This document shows, in pieces, positions 5,351-9,082 of a stretch of 9,082 nt of DNA. Below the pieces are notes generated by a model that saw nothing but the letters and a program-made list of their open reading frames with translations, made no database searches and had not been told where the DNA came from. The position numbers were made by a program, and so were the translations under genes. This DNA is from Anaerolineae bacterium (lineage in GTDB: Bacteria > Chloroflexota > Anaerolineae > 4572-78 > J111). Location: the NCBI GenBank assembly GCA_020433835.1, contig JAGRBY010000270.1, positions 1-9,082 of the forward strand, given 5' to 3'. Every line of letters starts with the position of its first letter. Positions within the stretch are counted from its first letter, which is position 1.

Positions 5351-6277
5351 ATGCATATCCCTGTTCTTTTACAAGAGGTTCTTGACGCTCTACAGCCAAA
5401 ACCGGGCGGTATTTATATCGATGGCACGGTTGGTGCCGGTGGGCACGCAGAGGCTATATTACGGGCCTCGGCACCCGCTGGGCAGCTTTTTGGCTTTGAT
5501 CAGGATGAGCATGCGCTTAAGATTGCGCGTCGTCAATTGGCTGAGTTTGATGCGAGAGTGCACCTCCATCATTCTAATTTTGATCAATTAAGCGATGTGG
5601 TTCAGCGCTACCACATTCCACCCGCCGACGGAATTTTGCTCGACATAGGCGTCTCGTCGATGCAGCTTGATCAGTCGGAGCGCGGCTTCTCATTTCAAGC
5701 CGATGGGCCGCTCGATATGCGGATGGATACCTCGGCTCAAGAATCGGCGGCTGATTTGGTCAATCACCTGCCGGAAGATGAATTGGCCAACCTGATTTAC
5801 CAGTACGGCGAAGAACCGCGCAGCCGACGCATCGCCAGAGCCATTGTCAAAGCCAGACCGATTACCCATACGCTCCAACTGGCCGAGATTGTCGCCAAGG
5901 CCGCTGGAGGGCGGCAGAGTGGCCGCAGAAAAATTCATCCGGCTACTCGCACCTTTCAAGCCCTGCGTGTTGCTGTTAACAAAGAGCTTGATGTGTTAGA
6001 GCGGGTTCTGCCCCAAGCCCTGGCAAGTTTGAAGCCAGGCGGTCGGCTGGCTGTTATCAGTTTTAATTCTTTAGAAGACCGTATTGTAAAACAATATTTT
6101 AAACGTGAATCACAGGATTGTATTTGTCCACCCGACCAACTTTTTTGTACGTGTAGACATAAAGCTATTGTCATTATTATAACAAAAAAGCCTGTAACGC
6201 CTAGTTCAGCCGAAATAGATGCTAATCCAAGAGCCCGTAGCGCAAAGCTACGGGTTGTTGAGTTAATAAAGGAATAA
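5351..6277 (+). CDS. rsmH: 16S rRNA (cytosine(1402)-N(4))-methyltransferase RsmH
   Basis: It uses S-adenosylmethionine to N4-methylate C1402 of 16S rRNA in the small-subunit decoding centre (formerly MraW). The 308 residues have family length. Signatures are HIPVLLQEVLDAL (2-14), the SAM loop GTVGAGGHAEAIL (25-37), FGFDQDEHAL (47-56), DGILLDIGVSSMQLDQ (93-108), RGFSFQADGPLDMRMD (111-126), IHPATRTFQALRVAVN (195-210) and NPRARSAKLRV (292-302). The usual SFHSLEDR motif reads SFNSLEDR, with N239 in place of His. A C-x-C...C-x-C cluster (257, 259, 266, 268) lies near the end and may bind metal. ATG 5351 is the only start after an in-frame TAG at 5327. The upstream GAGAAAAAA is only a weak ribosome site. 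The stop is four bases from ftsL. Confidence 0.98.
   Translation: MHIPVLLQEVLDALQPKPGGIYIDGTVGAGGHAEAILRASAPAGQLFGFDQDEHALKIARRQLAEFDARVHLHHSNFDQLSDVVQRYHIPPADGILLDIGVSSMQLDQSERGFSFQADGPLDMRMDTSAQESAADLVNHLPEDELANLIYQYGEEPRSRRIARAIVKARPITHTLQLAEIVAKAAGGRQSGRRKIHPATRTFQALRVAVNKELDVLERVLPQALASLKPGGRLAVISFNSLEDRIVKQYFKRESQDCICPPDQLFCTCRHKAIVIIITKKPVTPSSAEIDANPRARSAKLRVVELIKE
6234..6254 (+). repeat. Perfect inverted repeat (hairpin) inside the 3' end of rsmH
   Basis: CCCGTAGC and GCTACGGG form an 8-bp perfect GC-rich stem around a GCAAA loop, ending 27 bases before the ftsL start. It encodes part of the conserved NPRARSAKLRV motif, so codon constraint may explain part of the symmetry. There is no T-run after it, so it is not a classical terminator. 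It might act as an attenuator, RNA processing site or stability element. Confidence 0.45.
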
Positions 6278-6281
6278 TATT

Positions 6282-6779
6282 ATGTCAAGTAATACCATGA
6301 TCAGCCTTCGACCTGAAAACGTAATACGCCAACTACCCTGGCGATTTGGGAGTAAAGCCGCCCTGGGTTTTATTCTTATCTTAGCGATTTTTAGTTTAGT
6401 GGGTTGGTTGTACTTGACAAATGCCAGCACTGTAACCGCGACAAGTTACCGCATCGACGAACTGCGCTTTGAGCTGGATCAAATCCGTAATCAAAACGCA
6501 ACGTTGATCTTGGAGATTGCCGAAATGGAGGCGCTCGATCGGGTTGAAGCCAGAGCCACCGAGATGGGTTATAGCCCGGCCACCGATATACAATATTTAA
6601 CCGTTGATAATTATCCGGTCTCAACAGAATCCGTTGGAGAGGCTGCTCAAGTGATCTATATCGAAAATAGTGTTGATGATTATATTGATAATGTTGAGCA
6701 ACCAAGCTGGTGGCAGCAAAAGCTGGATACCATGGCGGCCTGGCTTGAAGGTCGGGATGTTGACCCATTAACTCAGTAG
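6282..6779 (+). CDS. ftsL: FtsL-like bitopic cell division protein
   Basis: FtsL is a small single-pass membrane protein that joins the divisome and, with FtsB/DivIC-type partners, supports FtsW-FtsI activation. The 165 residues show a cytosolic N-terminus of about 25 residues with a basic stretch (RQLPWRFGSK). One membrane segment follows (about 26-45, ALGFILILAIFSLVGWLYL). Then comes an outside helix with coiled-coil character (about 55-90, YRIDELRFELDQIRNQNATL and onward), which ends in RVEARATEMGYSPA, a pattern typical of FtsL/DivIC proteins. An acidic tail of about 65 residues with a WW pair follows and is longer than in most FtsL. Sequence identity in this family is poor, so the call leans on topology and on the slot between rsmH and ftsI. 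ATG 6282 has AAAGGA nine bases upstream, inside the end of rsmH. Confidence 0.78.
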   Translation: MSSNTMISLRPENVIRQLPWRFGSKAALGFILILAIFSLVGWLYLTNASTVTATSYRIDELRFELDQIRNQNATLILEIAEMEALDRVEARATEMGYSPATDIQYLTVDNYPVSTESVGEAAQVIYIENSVDDYIDNVEQPSWWQQKLDTMAAWLEGRDVDPLTQ

Positions 6780-6784
6780 AAATC

Positions 6785-6850
6785 AGGAAAATTGTTGTAA
6801 AGGTAAATTGATAGTCGGATAGTAATCCGGACCTGAAATTACCATTTCCT
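6785..6850 (+). repeat. Interrupted inverted repeat in the ftsL-ftsI gap
   Basis: Nested arms pair across this gap: AGGAAA (6785-6790) with TTTCCT (6845-6850), GGTAAATT (6802-6809) with AATTACC (6837-6843, one bulge), and GTCGGAT (6814-6820) with ATCCgGAC (6825-6832, one bulge) around an AGTA loop. No T-run follows, so it is not a standard terminator. It could be a leader structure affecting ftsI translation or an RNA processing site. The imperfections leave chance as a serious alternative. Confidence 0.35.
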
Positions 6851-6871
6851 AGTTACCCAATTACGCATCTT

Positions 6872-8599
6872 ATGGAACAGGCAAAGTATCGAGTTTATAC
6901 CGTTATGGCCATTATGTCTGCTGCCGGCTTTGTGTTAATCGGACAACTGGTGCGCTGGCAAGTTATTGAGCATCACCGTTTTGTGGCCTGGGCCGAAGCC
7001 GAGCATCAGGACGAATTGGTGATTCCGGCCCGCCGGGGCGAAATTCGCGATGCGACCGGCCATATGCTGGCTACGGATCTCATCGAGTACGATATTTCGG
7101 CCAGCCCCAAAATTATCACCAATCCTGAAGCCACTGCCGACCGGCTGGCTCCCGTACTTGATATGCCGCGTAATGAGATTTTACAGATTTTAACATCTGA
7201 TGAGTTATGGGAGCCTATCAAAAATAAGGTTCCTCAATCGGTGGGGGAAACGATTTTGGGCTGGGATATTGTGGGCCTACAGGCCGAGGCCCGTTCGGTG
7301 CGGGTTTATCCAGAAGGGCGCATGGCGGCTCACTTGTTGGGGTTTGTCAACAACAACGGCAACGGTTTTTATGGCGTAGAAGGGTACTACGACAATATGT
7401 TGAACGGTAGCCCCGGCTTACAAGCGGGCGAACGCAGCCCCTTTGGCGAACTTATTCCGTTGGGTGTTAGCCGTTTTGTTCCGCCAGAGAGCGGCCCCAC
7501 GCTGTATCTTACAATTGATCGTGGCGTGCAGTATGTTGCCGAAAAAGAACTTGAAGATGCCGTCAACCAGTATGGGGCGCAGAGCGGTTCGGTGGTTGTC
7601 ATCCAACCCAAAACCGGCGCTATTTTGGCTCTTGCCGGCTTTCCCAACTACGACCCCAACAACTACGGCGTAAGTAACGAATATCTTTTTTCAAACCCGA
7701 CAGTCAGTGAGCAGTATGAACCGGGGTCGGTTTTTAAGATTATCACCATGGCCGCCGGTCTGGATGCCGGAGTCGTTGGTCATATGGGAACTATCTACGA
7801 TGGGGGCGCTATCGAGGTAGGCGGCCGGGTTATCTACAACTGGGATCGCCAGAGCCACGGCGAGGTTGACATGACCGATGTTCTGGCCAAAAGCCTCAAC
7901 GTTGGTGTCGCTCAGATTGCTGTTGCTCTGGGGAAAGATCGATTTTACACCTACCTCCGGCGTTTTGGTTTCGGCCAATTAACCGAAGTTGATTTAAGCA
8001 ATGAGGGGCCAGGTACCCTTAAAACGCCTAAAGATGCCAATTGGCACGAGAGCGATTTAGGGACCAATTCGTTTGGTCAAGGGATTGCCGTAACCCCGGT
8101 GCAAATTGCAGCGGCGGTCGGTGCGGTTGCTAATGAGGGGCTATTGATGAAGCCCTACATTGTGCAGCGTATTGTTGATAACGACCGGCAGGTTGAGGTG
8201 CAGCCAACAGTTATTCGGCGTGCTGTTTCGGCCGAAACGGCTGAGAAGTTGACCGATATGCTGGTTGACGCGATGGAACGAGCTGGTTCACCGGCCCGGT
8301 TGCCAGGTTATCGTGTAGCCGGCAAAACCGGTACGGCCGAAATTCCCGTACCGGGTGGTTATCATCCCACGTTGACGTTAGCATCATTTGCCGGCTATTT
8401 GCCCGCCGATGATCCGCAATTGCTCATTTTGGTGATTATCGACCGGCCAACGACATCGCGGTGGGGAAGTGAAACGGCTGCGCCGACTTTTAAACGCATC
8501 GCCGAGCAGTTGGTTATGTTGCTCAATATTCTGCCGGACGATGTGCGCCAAGCGGATATGGATATCGATCCGCAGTTGTCGTTAAACGACGAAAATTAA
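6872..8599 (+). CDS. ftsI: Class B penicillin-binding protein, septal transpeptidase FtsI/PbpB
   Basis: It cross-links septal peptidoglycan as a DD-transpeptidase, normally with FtsW. The 575 residues contain a short cytosolic start, one membrane anchor (about 8-28, VYTVMAIMSAAGFVLIGQLV) and a PBP dimerisation region opening with RRGEIRDATGHMLATD (54-69). The transpeptidase domain carries all three active-site motifs: S286-VFK289 in YEPGSVFKI, S341-LN343, and K485-TGT in AGKTGTAEI. There is no C-terminal PASTA domain. ATG 6872 lacks any visible Shine-Dalgarno, and no ATG, GTG or TTG occurs upstream in frame before a stop at 6812. The next Met (residue 12) would cut into the membrane anchor. 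A 92-base structured gap separates it from ftsL, unusually long for a dcw cluster. Membrane-bound with the catalytic domain outside. Confidence 0.95.
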   Translation: MEQAKYRVYTVMAIMSAAGFVLIGQLVRWQVIEHHRFVAWAEAEHQDELVIPARRGEIRDATGHMLATDLIEYDISASPKIITNPEATADRLAPVLDMPRNEILQILTSDELWEPIKNKVPQSVGETILGWDIVGLQAEARSVRVYPEGRMAAHLLGFVNNNGNGFYGVEGYYDNMLNGSPGLQAGERSPFGELIPLGVSRFVPPESGPTLYLTIDRGVQYVAEKELEDAVNQYGAQSGSVVVIQPKTGAILALAGFPNYDPNNYGVSNEYLFSNPTVSEQYEPGSVFKIITMAAGLDAGVVGHMGTIYDGGAIEVGGRVIYNWDRQSHGEVDMTDVLAKSLNVGVAQIAVALGKDRFYTYLRRFGFGQLTEVDLSNEGPGTLKTPKDANWHESDLGTNSFGQGIAVTPVQIAAAVGAVANEGLLMKPYIVQRIVDNDRQVEVQPTVIRRAVSAETAEKLTDMLVDAMERAGSPARLPGYRVAGKTGTAEIPVPGGYHPTLTLASFAGYLPADDPQLLILVIIDRPTTSRWGSETAAPTFKRIAEQLVMLLNILPDDVRQADMDIDPQLSLNDEN

Positions 8600-8604
8600 C
8601 TGTG

Positions 8605-8685
8605 ATGTTTACTGTACTCAGTTCTGGGCCTGGTTTAAAGCAATTGGCCAAGGAACACGTGGTTGAAGAAGTTAAAGTCTTATGA
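8605..8685 (+). CDS. Candidate 26-residue ORF overlapping the murF start
   Basis: From ATG 8605 the frame reads MFTVLSSGPGLKQLAKEHVV and six more residues to a TGA at 8683-8685. That stop shares the ATGA junction (8682-8685) with the murF start codon. The exact ATGA overlap is the arrangement used for translational coupling, so this may be a short leader peptide filling the ftsI-murF gap. Against it, there is no clear Shine-Dalgarno before 8605, the ORF is very short, and I recognise no homologue. It could be coincidence. Confidence 0.25.
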   Translation: MFTVLSSGPGLKQLAKEHVVEEVKVL

Positions 8686-9082
8686 TTTTAGCCGACGTCT
8701 TTGAAGCCTTAACCGGATATCGCGTTGATGCACCGCAGCCCATCGAGCAAGTGGTGATCGACTCGCGTGAAGCAAAAGCAGGCTCGCTGTTTGTGGCACT
8801 GCCCGGTGAGCAGACCGACGGCCATAATTTTGTCGCCAATGCCTTTCAGCAAGGGGCGATAGCCGCCATCGTCCAGCAGTCAATAGAGGCTTGCGGCCCT
8901 GAACGAACAGTTCAGGTGGGGCAGTTTGATGCGGCCCAGCCACTGCCTACGCCGCCCATCTGTTTTCAGGTAGCAGATAGTATGCTGGCTCTACAGCAGT
9001 TATCGGCTTTTTGGCGAAATCGGTTTCAACCCCGTGTCATTGGAATTACCGGCAGCGTGGGAAAAAGTACCACCAAAGAGTT
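8682..9082 (+). CDS. murF: UDP-N-acetylmuramoyl-tripeptide--D-alanyl-D-alanine ligase, 5' part
   Basis: MurF adds D-Ala-D-Ala to UDP-MurNAc-tripeptide with ATP in the cytoplasm, the last soluble step of murein precursor synthesis. Only the first 133 residues are present, because the gene runs off the window. The N-terminal Mur-ligase domain is clear: VVIDSREAKAGSLFVALPGE (24-43), then TDGHNFV (45-51), which binds the UDP-sugar substrate. The ATP loop is GITGSVGKSTTKE (121-133), with catalytic K128. The TTKE ending after the loop favours MurF over MurE, which usually has GTNGKTT. A Ser replaces the usual Thr directly after the lysine (GKST for GKTT), a conservative change. ATG 8682 has a weak purine-rich site (GAAGAA at 8665-8670). 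It follows ftsI by 82 bases with no murE between. Same strand and probably the same operon. Confidence 0.92.
   Translation, partial: MILADVFEALTGYRVDAPQPIEQVVIDSREAKAGSLFVALPGEQTDGHNFVANAFQQGAIAAIVQQSIEACGPERTVQVGQFDAAQPLPTPPICFQVADSMLALQQLSAFWRNRFQPRVIGITGSVGKSTTKE

Noticed and set aside
8700..8943. Minus-strand open frame antisense to murF
   Set aside because: Arg/Leu/Pro-rich shadow of a GC-rich coding strand; the plus strand has a clear Mur ligase N-domain and ATP loop.
1..9082. tRNA, rRNA, insertion sequence, attachment site, defence or toxin-antitoxin system
   Set aside because: No cloverleaf-like or rRNA sequence, no transposase or terminal repeats, and no defence-type domains seen on either strand; the two small plus-strand frames at the left edge show no toxin or antitoxin motif.

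Overview
The window looks like a chromosomal segment of a Chloroflexota bacterium, most likely from the Anaerolineae/Caldilineae side. That placement is inferred from protein flavour: a DUF2085 membrane protein of a Cys-poor type I associate with this phylum, an RsmH with a C-x-C...C-x-C cluster near its end, and a dcw cluster that appears to run from ftsI straight to murF. No rRNA or other taxonomic marker is present, so this is a moderate-confidence inference.

Layout. Positions 1-489 are AT-rich and hold no intact gene. They contain a small plus-strand reading frame broken by an amber codon (227-445). A well-initiated small gene of unknown function follows at 490-783. Two minus-strand genes come next: a DUF429 RNase H-fold protein (795-1619), which meets the small gene tail to tail, and a DUF2085 membrane protein (1716-2498) with its own strong promoter. 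A perfect 13-bp hairpin terminator (2574-2610) ends the next minus-strand unit, an overlapping rmd-gmd pair (2615-4571). This pair should make GDP-D-rhamnose from GDP-mannose for a surface glycan. No glycosyltransferase or mannose-1-phosphate guanylyltransferase lies nearby in the window.

A divergent regulatory region at about 4572-4851 separates rmd-gmd from the start of the division and cell wall (dcw) cluster on the plus strand: mraZ, rsmH, an ftsL-like gene, ftsI/pbpB, and the 5' part of murF, which is cut by the window end. MraZ is the cluster's transcriptional regulator, RsmH methylates 16S rRNA, the FtsL-like protein is a bitopic divisome component, FtsI is the septal transpeptidase, and MurF makes the UDP-MurNAc-pentapeptide precursor. 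Murein precursor synthesis and septal cross-linking are therefore probably co-expressed.

The most interesting region is the mraZ upstream region. A near-consensus promoter (TAGACA, 17 bp, TATAAT) is overlapped by a helically phased array of GTGGG-type MraZ boxes. Just downstream, in the predicted 5' leader, is a 20-bp near-perfect palindrome containing GAAC-N4-GTTC, the LexA/SOS-box pattern of Gram-positive bacteria and Dehalococcoides. If it is functional, it would connect DNA damage to expression of the division cluster. Other points of note are a structured gap and missing Shine-Dalgarno before ftsI, a 26-codon ORF coupled by ATGA to murF, no murE between ftsI and murF, and corrected start codons for rmd and the DUF429 gene. 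I do not see an evident new multi-gene system.
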